Shown: piece after piece, positions 52,921 to 64,000 of the stretch
Position numbering within the stretch: position 1 is the first letter of the stretch
How the letters are laid out: each line of letters begins with the position of its first letter
The notes under the pieces: model-generated
Database searches by the model: none
Told to the model about the DNA's origin: nothing
Seen by the model: the letters and a program-made list of their open reading frames with translations, nothing else
Source of the DNA: Canna indica
Lineage: Eukaryota; Streptophyta; Magnoliopsida; Zingiberales; Cannaceae
Direction: 5' to 3'
DNA: 64,000 nucleotides
NCBI GenBank assembly: GCA_034359265.1
Contig: CP136890.1
Span: 39,716,501 to 39,780,500, forward strand
Program-made: the position numbers and the translations under genes

Positions 52921-54865
52921 TGTCATGCCCCAACTCAAGGTCGCGTGGCTGGCCAGGGTATGTGTCGATACCCCGACATGCACTAACCAACAACACAAAA
53001 ATATACACTGAATAACAACGGAAATCATGAATAAAAGAAACAGCAACGCCGAACTTTATTAAAAGTCAAATTAGTTTTTTAACTGTTTCAAATTCAACAG
53101 AAACAACTCATGTTTTCAAAATAACATCTCAAGGTTTAAAACCGTTATATGTTTTACAAAAGACCATTCAGTGCATGTCTAACAACTCTAATCAACACGA
53201 CTACGACTAAATTGCCGCTTGCTACGAGATCCACGTCACCACTTACCCTCCAGCCGCACCACGCCATCAATCGTACCTCACTGGTCAGGCTCTGCAAAAC
53301 AAAAACAATAAACCGTGAGTTCACGAGGAACTCAGTGAGCGGTTCTTCCGAACCTCCACTTAAATCCTCAGTACAATGTCATGCATAATAATAAGATATA
53401 TATAAAATTTATACTGATCAATTCACGGTAATCGGCCTGTCGGTCATTCTTTATGAGTAAGTGAACCAGCCGACTACAGCTCTACACGACAAGTGTCACT
53501 CGGCCACTATGGACCTTACCCTATATGAATTGTTCGACCGTGCCCGGCCTCCACATCACTACAACACTCGGCTATACCAGCCTACACAATTATACTAATA
53601 ATATATCACATAGATTTGCATAAGCAGTTCAATCACCGGGCCCGTCAACTTGGATGGTCGACTAGTCTCAGGAACCCACCGGGTTAGGGATAGCTAGTCC
53701 CACCCAACTCGGGTCTACCGTTAGCATAGCCCACTGACAAAATCTCAAGACCCTCCACCACTCGGGTCTAACACCTAGCGTGCCCGCTGGTGCAATCTCA
53801 AGACCCAATTACCCGTTGAGTCGAGTATTAGCCGTTTCGACGATCGATACACCTCAACCCGACCATCTCAATCACAATACACAAACAAATATTCTATAGT
53901 CCCTTATTTAAACCCTGGGCATCCACCCGTATTCGGCTCTCTCGTTTGGGCCCCATCAGCCAAACGCTAGTGCCCAATGTTTTTCCCTAGGTGTGAAACC
54001 TAGCCCATCCACAATCATTAAGTGTAACTACATATCATAAGTGCCGAAATGTTCGAATACTATGTATCACCGCATATAATTTATAAATAAATTTATTCTA
54101 TCGGTAATACCATAATTAACCGCATGAATACAAGAGTAAAGTAATTAAATTCTGCATTTAACTAATAAATTTCTGAAAGGAAACATTTGATCTAGCATGG
54201 TAAAATTCGAACTAGCATCAATGATTCGATAAAGGAAAATTATAGGAACATATGCTATCTCATAAATTTCGCTACATATGTGCACCGAGGTTATGATTCT
54301 CCTATAATTGTGAACTCATCTAATTCTACTATAGATCTACTCGTCAAGCAAAATAATCTACGTCTCATGTGATCAACAGGATTTCTAATGTGAGGAAATT
54401 GATTTCTTGGTCAAATTTCCCCTTCTCCCTGCTCGGCCGAACCTTGAGCAAGGAATACCTTGCTCGGCTGAGCCCTTAAGGGTGGGGAAAGAGAATTTTC
54501 GACCATGCACCTTAAAGAATGAATCGCTAATCTACTTCTTCTTGAATGGAGATCGATCTAAGGGGATTTAAATCACTCGAGGAAATTGGAGAAAAATTTC
54601 GGCTTGACCTTTTCCCTTTTCCCCTTATTTGGCCGGCCCCTAGATCATCAAGAAAGGATCATCTAAAACAAAATCCAATACATCAATGAAGCATACGATT
54701 AAGAATTCGAGAAAACGTCATCAATTGACAAGAAACGTCACAAAAATAAAAAACTCAATCTAACACATCTACTCGGTTTGGCCACACGCCTCACCCTACT
54801 AGCCGAGATTCGACCACTCACATTGATTAGAAGAAAAAGAAGGATGAGACGAAGGCCTTCCCGAT
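52921..54865 (-). repeat. Tekay-like LTR (second subfamily)
   Basis: Begins TGTCATGCCCCAACTCAAGG at 52921. Closely matches 57606-59250: AACCAACAACACAAA, AACTTTATTAAAAGT, TAAACCGT-GTTCACGAGGAACTCA-TGAG, CAATCTCAAGACCC and CTTGCTCGGC-GAGCCC in the same order. The right end was not located exactly; the sequence is unassigned near 54865 where copia LTR-like DNA begins. No internal DNA seen, so it may be a solo LTR. Confidence 0.7.
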
Positions 54866-54869
54866 CTCC

Positions 54870-55924
54870 GAGGATGACAATGATCTCGGTTGATGTTGCG
54901 ATACGCGTGTAAACTTCGTTCGGAGAAATATCAAAAAATGTTAAAAATGGCTTCGAGGATGATCGTATAGAAAATTTAGAATTAGAAATAGAAATTATGT
55001 AATATGACCCTAAGAATATATCCCAAACTTGATTGTAATGTTATTAAAGTCAAAACTCGAAAACAAAGTTCGCGAGAATAAATAAGCAAGAAGAGGCTGA
55101 TTCCCAAATTTGATCGACTAGGCGATCGATCGAATGGAGCCCAAAAGTGGCAAAGGGCTCCGCTCGCTGGGCGGTCAATCGGTCGGTCGACCGACCTTCG
55201 ACTGGGCCAGCGACCAGGCGACCCTAACGGGTAGAAAAATCCCCGTTGGGTGGCATAGCCGAGTGAGAGGTTATAAATATCTCTCACCAACCCTCATTAA
55301 AGCTTCTTAAGCATTCACTAAGCACTTCTAAGAGAGATTTGAGCCTACGTAAGTGGATTTCATCGTGCAAGCTTCGACGATCGTTCATCTACTCGAAGCG
55401 TTCTTTCCGCCTCAACTCCGACTTCGATTCGAGCTCTACGACTTGACGAGTAGGAGGCTTGGCAAGGAGCACCATAGTTTGATTTAATCTTTTTCTCCTT
55501 TAGTTCTTATTTTCCTTGTTATTAAATTAGGTTTTCATTGATAGCTTATAAGGTGTGCTAGGTAAACATCTTAAGATTTCCTCTGTAGACTTGTGTTTTG
55601 TCTAGGTGAATAGGGTTGAGACATTCTCAAAGGGTTGAGAGGTGAGCCATCATTTGTATTTAAATGGAAATACTTAATCTATAAAGGAGTTGATTAAAAA
55701 TTCTTAGTGTAGAGACAAGGTAATGGAGTAGACGGTTGGCCGAACCACTACAATTATTTGCGTTTGTGTTGCTTTGTTTGCTTGCTCTCATTTGATATTT
55801 ATATTTGTCAAAGCATCTCAATTAGTCGCACTTAGTTTTGGTTGCATTTGGAATTGAATTAAAAGAAATCGAATTGAACGTAATTTTAACCCAACACTAT
55901 TCTAGTGTGGGTATTTGAACAACA
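54870..55924 (+). repeat. Copia LTR, relative of family B
   Basis: Contains GGTTATAAATATCTCTCACC, a likely TATA box, then GGAGTAGACGGTTGGCCGAACCACTAC and the end ACTATTCTAGTGTGGGTATTTGAACAACA, which resembles family B ends (CTCTAGTGTGGCCATTTCACCAACA). Start is approximate. Confidence 0.6.
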
Positions 55925-56589
55925 GATGCAAGGACTACTTAGTATGGTTTAGGACATAGGGTCAGAATACAATCTGTTTAAATAGCTAGAGAACTAGTTT
56001 TTATAGTGTCGGTTGAACCTTTAGTACACCAAACTATCGGCTGAAGATCAACCGAACAACTACTAAAAATTTCCAAAGTTGGTCGATTGAAGTTTAGTTG
56101 AACCTTCGGTCGACCAAAGTTTGGCCAAATGACCCGTTGAAATTAAAAAATGGGTTCTTATGGCTATTTTGGTGCTTCTTGAATTTTATCATTTAGTTTA
56201 ATCAAATTAACAAGATAAGCTTAATGCAATGTTTACCGTGCTAGGTGAATTGTGACGCTTAAATAATTTAATCACAAAGTTAAGTAATAATGTAAGCAAT
56301 AGGGAAAATATAATGCAATGCAATGCAATGCAATGATACAAGATTTAGAGTGGTCTGGCTCAACTCAGGTCTATATTTCGTAGAGTCACCACCCAATGAG
56401 GCGGATATCTCATAGGAAGAAGTATAATGAGGGATTATTGTACAATTAAAGGACCAGAAAATAAGCATAATAAATAAACAATTCGTAGCAAAAAGTAACG
56501 CTGAATAAACCATAGAATAATAATGAAAGTTAAAGTTTCAAGATAAACCATAACCGTTCTATAAGTAAGTCCAATTGCCAAATTAAAAT
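55925..56589. other. Unassigned repeat-like DNA
   Basis: Resembles LTR DNA of another element (TAGAGTGGTCTGGCTCAACTCA near 56346 is like a copia LTR end region) but no termini were found. Includes (ATGCA)n at 56311-56335. Confidence 0.35.
56311..56335. repeat. (ATGCA)n microsatellite
   Basis: Five pentanucleotide units of ATGCA. Confidence 0.9.
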
Positions 56590-56599
56590 GTCTAGTGTC

Positions 56600-57201
56600 C
56601 AGTGGAAATACATAATTCTGAAAGTATCAAACATCAATGTACTGTCAAAGTTCAAATTATGGGAACCACTGTTGGAGATGGACCGGACTAAGACTAATTA
56701 TGGGAACCACGGTTGGAGATGGACCGGACTAAGACTATTGGATCCAGTCGAATTAGATCCAGCAGCGCCCCACCACTCATTCTGGGCCAAATCGAGCGAC
56801 TCCATCCAAGGGGCTCCACCCAACTGCGCCCATGAATCAGATTTGAGCCAGACCAAGCGGCTCTACCCCGGGATCCCACCCAACTATACAAGGATACCCA
56901 CATCTTTTCTTATCAAGAGAGATATGTCATTACAAGCCGGTCATCTCCGGGATCAACCTCGACTCATTCTGGGCAATATCACCACGAGATTTTCGAGCGA
57001 CGTCATCACCCCTACCTGCAATAGATATAGACACGGCGTGCCTCATTTAACCCTAATTCCCAATTTCCATTATCTTCACCTTGGAGTCCCACTGACTTGA
57101 GTATCAGAGTGACTTTTTGCAGGTCCTCCCCCACCGCCGTCGAACCAGACAAGGAGAGACACCGAACTGAACTAGAAGATCCCAACCCTCAGGCAGGAAC
57201 A
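56600..57201 (+). repeat. Tat-like Ty3/gypsy 5' LTR
   Basis: Recognised from its end: TGACTTGAGTATCAGAGTGA (57089), TTTGCAGGTCCTCCCC and AGGCAGGAACA at 57201, directly followed by TTTGGCGACCACCGTGGGG, the usual start of the interior of Tat-type elements. The left end is not defined. A tandem duplication of 41 bp sits at 56655-56736. Confidence 0.65.
56655..56736 (+). repeat. 41-bp tandem duplication
   Basis: Two units starting AATTATGGGAACCAC and ending CCGGACTAAGACT, differing at one base (CTGTTGG/CGGTTGG). Near identity implies a young duplication. Confidence 0.9.
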
Positions 57202-57605
57202 TTTGGCGACCACCGTGGGGCTGAGTGAAGCTTATCCCCCACAATGGTTGGAACCCAGAACCAAGCGACCGCCGCCGCACGCCAACGACAACGACCCGAC
57301 GACGATGATCGACCGCTACCTGGTGACGCTAAAACAGCGAAGAGTGATGCTCCGGTACCAACCAATCTTTCCCTTGAAGAGTCTCAGCAGCGGATAAATG
57401 ATTTGGAACCCAAAAACCATCGGCTAACAACTCAGATCGAGATGTTGACACGATCCCGTGGATAGCCCCCGGCTGACCACGAGCGCTGCCTCAGAAAGCC
57501 TAGAGAAAGCAATCACTGGGGAAAAAGGAGACCCGATCTTGTTCCCCATGACGAAGTCTCCAGCACCTCCCATTAGGAGAAAGGCGAGGACCCTATAACC
57601 CGAGT
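57202..57605 (+). pseudogene. Tat-like element interior: PBS and gag start
   Basis: TGGCGACCACCGTGGGG at 57204-57220 corresponds to the primer binding site region. MVGTQNQATAAARQRQRPDD starts at 57244 and runs through LSLEESQQRINDLEPKNHRL and TQIEMLTRSRG to a stop at 57463. A coiled-coil-like Q/L pattern follows the Ala/Gln-rich start, as in Tat gags. It is cut at 57606 by a Tekay-like LTR. Confidence 0.65.
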
Positions 57606-59254
57606 GTCACGCACCAACTCAGGGCCGCGTGACCGGCTAGGGTATATGTCGGTCCCCGAAGCCTACCATATGCACTAACCAATAACACAAAGAAATAACA
57701 CCGAACCAACAGGGGAATCACGAATAAAAATAGCAACACCAAACTTTATTAAAAGTAGAAACAGTTTTCAACAGTTCCGTGTACGAAGAAAACAACTCAG
57801 GTTTTCAAAGAAATATCCCAAAGTTTTAAAATAGTTAAATGTTTTACAAAAGACCACATATTGCATGTTTGTCAACCCATCTGCCCTCCAGGGGCACCAC
57901 GCCATCAAGCCATACCTCACAGGTCAGGCTCTGCAAAATCAAAACAATAAACCATACGTTCACGAGGAACTCAATGAGTGGTCCTTCTGAACCTCCACTC
58001 AAATTCCCGATATGATAACATACATAATAGTAAGACATATATAAGGAATCTATGCTAGTCATATCATGGTAACCGACTAGTTGGCCTATCTATGTGAGTA
58101 AGTAATCCGTCCATTACAACTCTTTCAAAACTAGTGTCACTCAGCCTCTATGGCCTTACCCTGCGTAAATGGTCCGGCCCTGCCCGGCCTCCACCACAAT
58201 ACAGCACTCGGCCACACAGGCCCATACAACCATGCAAGTAATGTCAACAATAATCACTGGATTCGTCCACTAGGATGGTCAAATAGTCTCAGGAACCCAC
58301 TAGGTTAGGGATAGCTAGTCCCACCCAACTCAGGTTTACCGTCAGCATAGCCCATTAACGGAATCTCAAGACCCTCCACCACTCGGATCTAACACCTAGT
58401 GTGCCCGCTGGTGAAATCTCAAGACCCTAATCATCCGCTGAGTCGAATATTAGCCGTTTCGACGATCAATGCTCCTCAGCCCAACCATCTCAATCACAAT
58501 ACAAAAGTAGAGTGTTCTATAGTTTTCTTATTTAAACCTCGGGCATCCACCCAGATCCGGCCCCCTCATTTCGGGCCCCATCAGCTGCACACTAGTCCCC
58601 GCTGATTGTTCCCTAGGTGTGAAACCTAGCTTGTCCACATCCAAGTTTTCTCGACAACTAAACACCCTATAGTTTCCTTATAATCATTCACCACATTCCT
58701 TAAGAGTAAACTACATGTCATAAGCACAAATATGTCCGAATACAATTATATCATAGCACATAAACTATAAGGAATTTATTCTACAGTAAATAGCATAAAA
58801 ATTCGCATGATTGCAACATTAAAGTAATTAAATTATGCATTTAATCAATAAATTCCAGCATCATAATATTTGATCTAGCATGGTAAATTTCAACTAGCAT
58901 CAATAATTTGATAAAGGAAAATTTCAAGAATATATGCTACCTCATAAATTTCGCTACATATACACAACTAGACTATGATTCTCCTATAATTGTGAAATCA
59001 CCTAGTAGATTAGATTTACTTGTCAATCAAATAGTCTATGTCTCATTCGGTCAACACATTTCCAAAATATACTAGAGTCGATTTTCCAGTCAGCTTCCCT
59101 TCCTCCCTGCTCGGACGAACATTGAGCAAGGGATACCTTGCTCGGCCGAGCCCTTTAAGCTGGGAAAGAGGAATTCCAACCATGTGTTTAATAGAAAAGA
59201 ACCACTAATCTACTTCTTCTCGAAAAGAGATCGATCTAAGGGGTTTAAACTATT
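57606..59254 (-). repeat. Tekay-like LTR (second subfamily), truncated
   Basis: Begins TGTCACGCACCAACTCAGGGC and follows 52921-54560 throughout with small indels. It ends near GATCTAAGGGGTTTAAACTA where a family B copia LTR starts, so its far part is missing. Confidence 0.75.
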
Positions 59255-60571
59255 TGTGAAATGGCCACACTAGAGGGGGGGGGTGAATAGTGTGTTATCT
59301 AAACTTGTCGCCTAATTCCGATTTTAATCGTTTACTTGATTACTTAGGCAAATTATAATTTATCGACTAAATGCGGAAGCAATAATAAAACAATTAAACA
59401 CAAACAAAGATAACAATGCTAACACAATGATTTATAGTGGTTCGACCCCAATGCCTACTCCACTGCCTATGCACCCCGCTTAGGATTTCGAAACTAAGTT
59501 TACTAGATTATATCGTTTCCTTACAAAGAGGACTTTACAACCGGAAAGTCTCCGTTCTCAAACCGAAGGCACTTCCACACCTGGAAGTATCCCGCATTCC
59601 TACCGAGAGCACTCTCTCACCTCAACCTAAGGGACAACTCAACTAATCATAGTAAAATAAGTTTACAATGGTGGATTTAAGCCTTAACACCAAGACAACC
59701 ACCAACTCAATGAAACCTAGCAACCTAGGTTTACACACTTCAAAATACAATAAAATAAACAATAAAATACACAAGTAATGGAGCAAATAAATAATACAAC
59801 TTATACTTAGCTCAAAACATGAGTCCTAGTTCCTCTTGATGCCTCAATGATGAATCGATCAAAGCTTGGAAGGCAAAATCAAGTTTTTATCATGAGAACT
59901 AGGGTTTGCAAAGAAATGGCTCAAGAAATCTTTAGAGATGATCAAAGATGGCTTGCTAAGGCTTCTATTTATAAGCCATGGAGAGTTGGCATGAAACACC
60001 CAACTCAACAGCTAGGAAACTAGACGTTTCCGCCGTTCGATCGTAGGTCCGGTCGATCGTCGGTCGATCGACCGAAGGCATACTGCCGCTTTCTGGCACA
60101 CTTCGTTCGATCGATCGGTCGACCGAATTGGCTACTGCCAATTTTTGACCACATTCGGTAGACCGACCGGTCGATCGAATTGCCTTCTGCTCGATTTCCT
60201 CTTTGGTCGGTCGATCAGTCGATCGACCGAATGTGGGCGCGCAGGGCAATTTTCTTGTGTGATATTTCTTGCGTGCTTCATTTTCGGGTTTCGGCTTTTA
60301 GCGTGCATTAACTTGGAGAGTTTCCTTGTGTTCTTTAGACTCATCCAAGACATCTTTGGTGCACACGTTGAACTTCTAAAGATTTCGGCGATGAACCCGA
60401 ACGTGTCGATCAATGTCCTTCTGATTTTCTGATTTCTTCGATATTTTCAATCGAGGACATCGAGTGCTAATTGATATGGAACCTGAAAGTAATTCTTCAT
60501 GAAATATTAGTTCCATGTTTGTTATAATCAAAACCGAGATTAAGACCAAGGTAGAAAACCTTAGGTTAACA
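59255..60571 (-). repeat. Copia 3' LTR family B of the right-hand element
   Basis: 1317 bp. On the element strand it starts TGTTAACCTAAGG and ends CCATTTCACA. It is preceded there by the tract AAAAGGGGGAGAT. Includes dense GGTCGATCGACCGA motifs (60050-60235), which are self-complementary, and a terminal CACCCCCCCCTCTAGTGTGG. Confidence 0.8.
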
Positions 60572-60588
60572 ATCTCCCCCTTTTGATG
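60572..60588 (-). other. Polypurine tract of the right-hand copia element
   Basis: On the element strand CATCAAAAGGGGGAGAT, directly upstream of the 3' LTR. Priming site for plus-strand DNA synthesis. Confidence 0.85.
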
Positions 60589-63546
60589 ATGACAAACATC
60601 ATTAAGAAAATGTCTATAATTAAGCATAGAGGATATCAAATGTGGGATTACTCCCCCTATCAACATGCATATCTACATAATGGAACTCCCCATATCTATA
60701 TGCATGATTTTCTTAATATTTTCTTTCCTTTTTACCTAGATTTTTCTCCCCCTTTTGACATCACTCAAAAAGGACAAGAAAAGTCAATCAAAAGTCAAAG
60801 TTGAAACTCTAAAAGATTTTTCAAAATCGCGAAAGTCTCAACTCAAGGGATGAAAGTCAAACATCAAATAAGAGACTAAGTCATACATGATATCGTGAAA
60901 TAATAAATGAAATTCAAAATCAAGAATCATGTAGTAACTCAAGTATCGGTCAAATAGTCAAAAATTACTTTAAAAATGATTTTTCTCATTAAATGAGTTG
61001 AACAATACCATAAGTGAATTTAAAATATCATACTTCAAGTCTCATTTGAAAATTTCTACGAAAATCCAAAGTATCAAAAAAAAATGAGAAAGTTGAGAAG
61101 AGTGATACTTTAGTGGTATTTTCATAAATAAGTGAGTCTTTCATGATATTTCTATATTTCATTCAAACTTTCAAAATACCAAGTTATGATCATATAAAGC
61201 ATGTATATTAAGTTTGAAGTGAAAATAATGTCGATTGACCAAGTGGCACGATTTCATTCAAAGTAGGCATGAAAATATGAAAATGACTAAGTATCAAATT
61301 TTACTATCTACTCATGTATTCTCAAATTTAGGTACCTAGATATCTAACATGAGTGAATCTAAGTATATTGATCAAGTTTGGGCTTAGAATGAGGTTTCTA
61401 AGTCACTTTATTGACTTAGGTCAAAGTATACTTCAAGTTTATAAAAATCAAACTTTTAAATCAATATAAAATCATATTATTGACGAAAGTTTTTGAAACT
61501 TTAACTATAGAAATTAGATTTTTCCAGGAATCTACATGTTCAAGAATCAGTAAAAAAAATAGTTTTCTAAAAATTCCTAAAATTCCTGAAAGTCTAGTGG
61601 GATTTTTTGTAAATTTTAGGTATTTTTCCGAAAGTTATCAGTTTTTATTCAAACTTTCCAAATATCGCTGAATGACCATTGGAAATGAATGTACCAAGTT
61701 AGAACTCAAAATAAATTTTCTAAGTCTATTTTTAAACCGATCTCGATTTCAACAAAAAAAATTATTTTCAAGATATCGCTCAAGATATCAAAATCATTTT
61801 TAGAAATGATTTCACTCAAAGAATAGTGAAAACGATATTAGAAATGAAATCAAAATAGTATGCACAAATTTTCATTTGAAGTTTTCGACGAAAAATCAAA
61901 GTATCGGAAAAATTGATATTTCAAGAAGGTGATACTTTGCATTTTTGAAATCCAAATTCAAAATTCCATTATAAATTCGATTCTTGATGAAAATTTCTGA
62001 AATTTTTATTGAAGAAACTAGATTTTTCAATGAAGATGTAGTTTTGAAGAATCAGTTAAAAATAATTTTTCTATATTTTTCTAGAAATAACTGAAAATGA
62101 TGAATTTTCAATGGTATTTCCGTAATTTTTAATTATTTTCAAAATGTGCTTAGTTTTCATTCAAACTTTTTTGACACCACATAATGGTCATTAAAAGAGT
62201 GTATGGAGTTTGGAATGAAAATTGTGTTCATAAGTCAAAATATCAACCTAGCACGGTTTCATTCAAAACTAAGCTAGTTATCATGAAACTTGCTAAGTGT
62301 CAATCGTATCATTTACTCATGGTTTTTGAAATTTAAACCTATGGACACCTAACATGAGTAAATCTAAATATGTTTCTCAAATATGAATGGAAAATGGGAC
62401 CTCTAAGTCAATTTGTTGACTTGGGTCAACTTGGTTCAAATAGGTTATCATGAAATGGCCTCTTTGTCATTTTATTCATATCCATATGAATTTCCCATTC
62501 TAAGTGCATGGAATCATGTCATACTTATTCCTAAACATGTTTATGAAGTTTGGACTTTAAAATGAAGTGTCCAAGTCGAGTTGTTGACTTGGGTGAAACT
62601 TTTCAAATTTAAGTCCCCTAAAATGATCTAGTTATTACATTGTTCATCTAGACATGAATTTTCAAGTTTAAATACCTAGACTTATGTGATATGTGTATCC
62701 AAACATGTTTGCCAACCATTAACTCAAAATGAGGTCTCTAATATGAATTTCAACCTAAAGCAAATTTTATTCAATCAAGATATTATGAAATTGCCTAAGT
62801 TATCAAAAATTTACCTACTCATGAAATTTCATATATTTGTCATGAAAAAATAATCATGAGTGCAGAGATGTCATTATATCATAAGTATTCAAGTATTATA
62901 CTAAGATTTTTGCAAAAGCAAACTCATACCTCATTCTTGGAAATTTTTTCAAACTTTTTATTTTATTTTCTATTTTCATTTAGATAGCATAGCTTTCTGT
63001 TAACATTTTCAACTTGCAAGTAGACTATATTAGTAGATATTGAAATTAAGGCTACTAGCAAGCTAACCAAACCAAATAGCAAAGAGAGATTCAAATATCA
63101 TTTTTAAAATGCATATTTGCTAGATAGTTTGAAATTCATTTTAAATGAAATCAAGTGATACCAAAACGAATTTTAAGAGATCACAAAAATAATAAATATG
63201 AAAACATGATCTCCAACCCTTCCTATTGGTTGAAAACCGAAAGGTCACAATGAGCCTACAATTTAGAATCGCAAGGTCGCATGAGCCCGTTATAAGCTAC
63301 ATAGGTCTCCGAAGAGACCGGAAATAAAAAATCAAAAACATTTTCCAAAGGACTCTTTAACAAGAGTGGGGAAAACAACTCAAATTAAACATGTTTCATA
63401 AGTCAAACTTAAATAAGACAAACCAAAGTAAGGAGATGATACAAAGTATACCTAGATGCCAATTTCTATACCTATGACATCATGATGGTTTGAAGTTCCG
63501 ACCAAGGAATGATACTTCATTTAAGTCCATAGTCAACTTCAACTCT
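60589..63546 (-). other. Non-coding interior of the right-hand copia element
   Basis: About 3 kb, AT-rich, without any pol domain on either strand. It consists partly of diverged repeats about 0.95 kb apart: 61170-61480 resembles 62150-62460 (GTGAATCTAAGTAT.., TCTAAGTCA-TT-TTGACTT-GGTCAA, TTTCATTCAAA), and 62480-62760 shares parts of this again. In a full SIRE-type element pol would lie here. Confidence 0.6.
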
Positions 63547-64000
63547 TCACTTCTCTTTACCTTTGTGTGGTAGTTCCCCTACAAGAGAGCAAGAAACCTT
63601 TGGTACCAAAATGACTTTGGATCCTTGGGGGTTAGTTGGCCTAGGTATCCAAAGTGTCTTAGCAACACTTGGATTTCTTTTAAATGTACAATCATGAATA
63701 GCATGACCATATATACCACTACAAAAATAATTTTCATGAAACTTTTTCTTTTGGATATGAGGTTTAAAGGAAGAATGCTTGACATGAGAATGATGATGAA
63801 CATTAGCATTCTTTACATAAGCATTTTTATTTCTAGTGTTCTTAAAGGAAGATACATTTGATAAATAATTGATTTTCCTATTTAAGAGTACAACCTCATT
63901 TGTCAAATCACTCATGGATTTGTGAATAGCATGCAATTGAGTTTTCAACATGTTATTTTCAATTTTCAATTTTTCATTCTCAAATTTGAAATCATTTTTC
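63547..64000 (-). pseudogene. SIRE-like copia gag C-terminal part
   Basis: Runs in from beyond the window on the - strand. It has a predicted coiled-coil (ENNMLKTQLHAIHKSMSDLT), a His-rich stretch, a zinc-knuckle-like NYFCSGIYGHAIHDCTFK (first Cys of C-x2-C missing: F-C-S-G) and then TNPQGSKVILVPKVS, close to the N-P-x-G-P-K-x-x-W-V-P-K phrase of SIRE gags. It stops at 63547. The C-terminal Trp is replaced. No protease follows. Confidence 0.75.

Overview
The window is nuclear DNA of a flowering plant. It holds one recognisable host gene with plant-style introns, set in nested plant retrotransposons (SIRE/Maximus-like copia, Tat-like and Tekay/Del-like Ty3/gypsy), CACTA transposons, MITEs and a LINE. 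Nothing bacterial, organellar or CRISPR-like is present. The species cannot be fixed from the sequence. All domain names rest on motif reading, not on a database search.

Layout. 1-19673: an old Tat-type Ty3/gypsy element on the + strand, split at 725-729 / 16858-16862 (5-bp duplication ACCAC) by a SIRE-like copia element on the - strand (730-16857). The copia element was itself invaded by a truncated CACTA element (about 2222-7818, carrying a Tourist-like and a hAT-like MITE) and by a LINE-mobilised composite (10167-12545). That composite joins a LINE 3' end to U6, 5S rRNA and tRNA-Gly sequences, followed by a second 5S copy and tRNA-like pieces in the opposite orientation. A second hAT-like MITE sits in the integrase of the Tat element (18306-18721). 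19674-21533: partial copia LTR and a CACTA end. 21534-34980: Tekay-like elements in both orientations, one LTR of which holds a copia LTR that holds another copia LTR.

34981-44880: a decayed CACTA transposase fragment, a quieter stretch, then a six-exon sulfotransferase-like gene (38019-41983, 344 residues), then a Ty3/gypsy LTR and gag-like fragment. 44881-55924: a copia LTR holding a boundary-complete CACTA element (45165-51590, 3-bp duplication CAA) and a MITE, then further LTRs. 55925-64000: a Tat-like 5' LTR and gag start, a Tekay-like LTR, and the 3' part of a SIRE-like element that seems to lack pol.

The sulfotransferase-like gene is the only locus that looks intact. All transposon proteins seen are broken by stops, frameshifts or deletions, though CACTA 45165-51590 is close to intact: its transposase frame has five stops and no frameshift. 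The most unusual locus is the composite at 10167-12545. It has a 16-bp target duplication and an oligo(A) end, as expected of LINE target-primed reverse transcription, and several different RNA polymerase III type sequences are joined upstream of the LINE.
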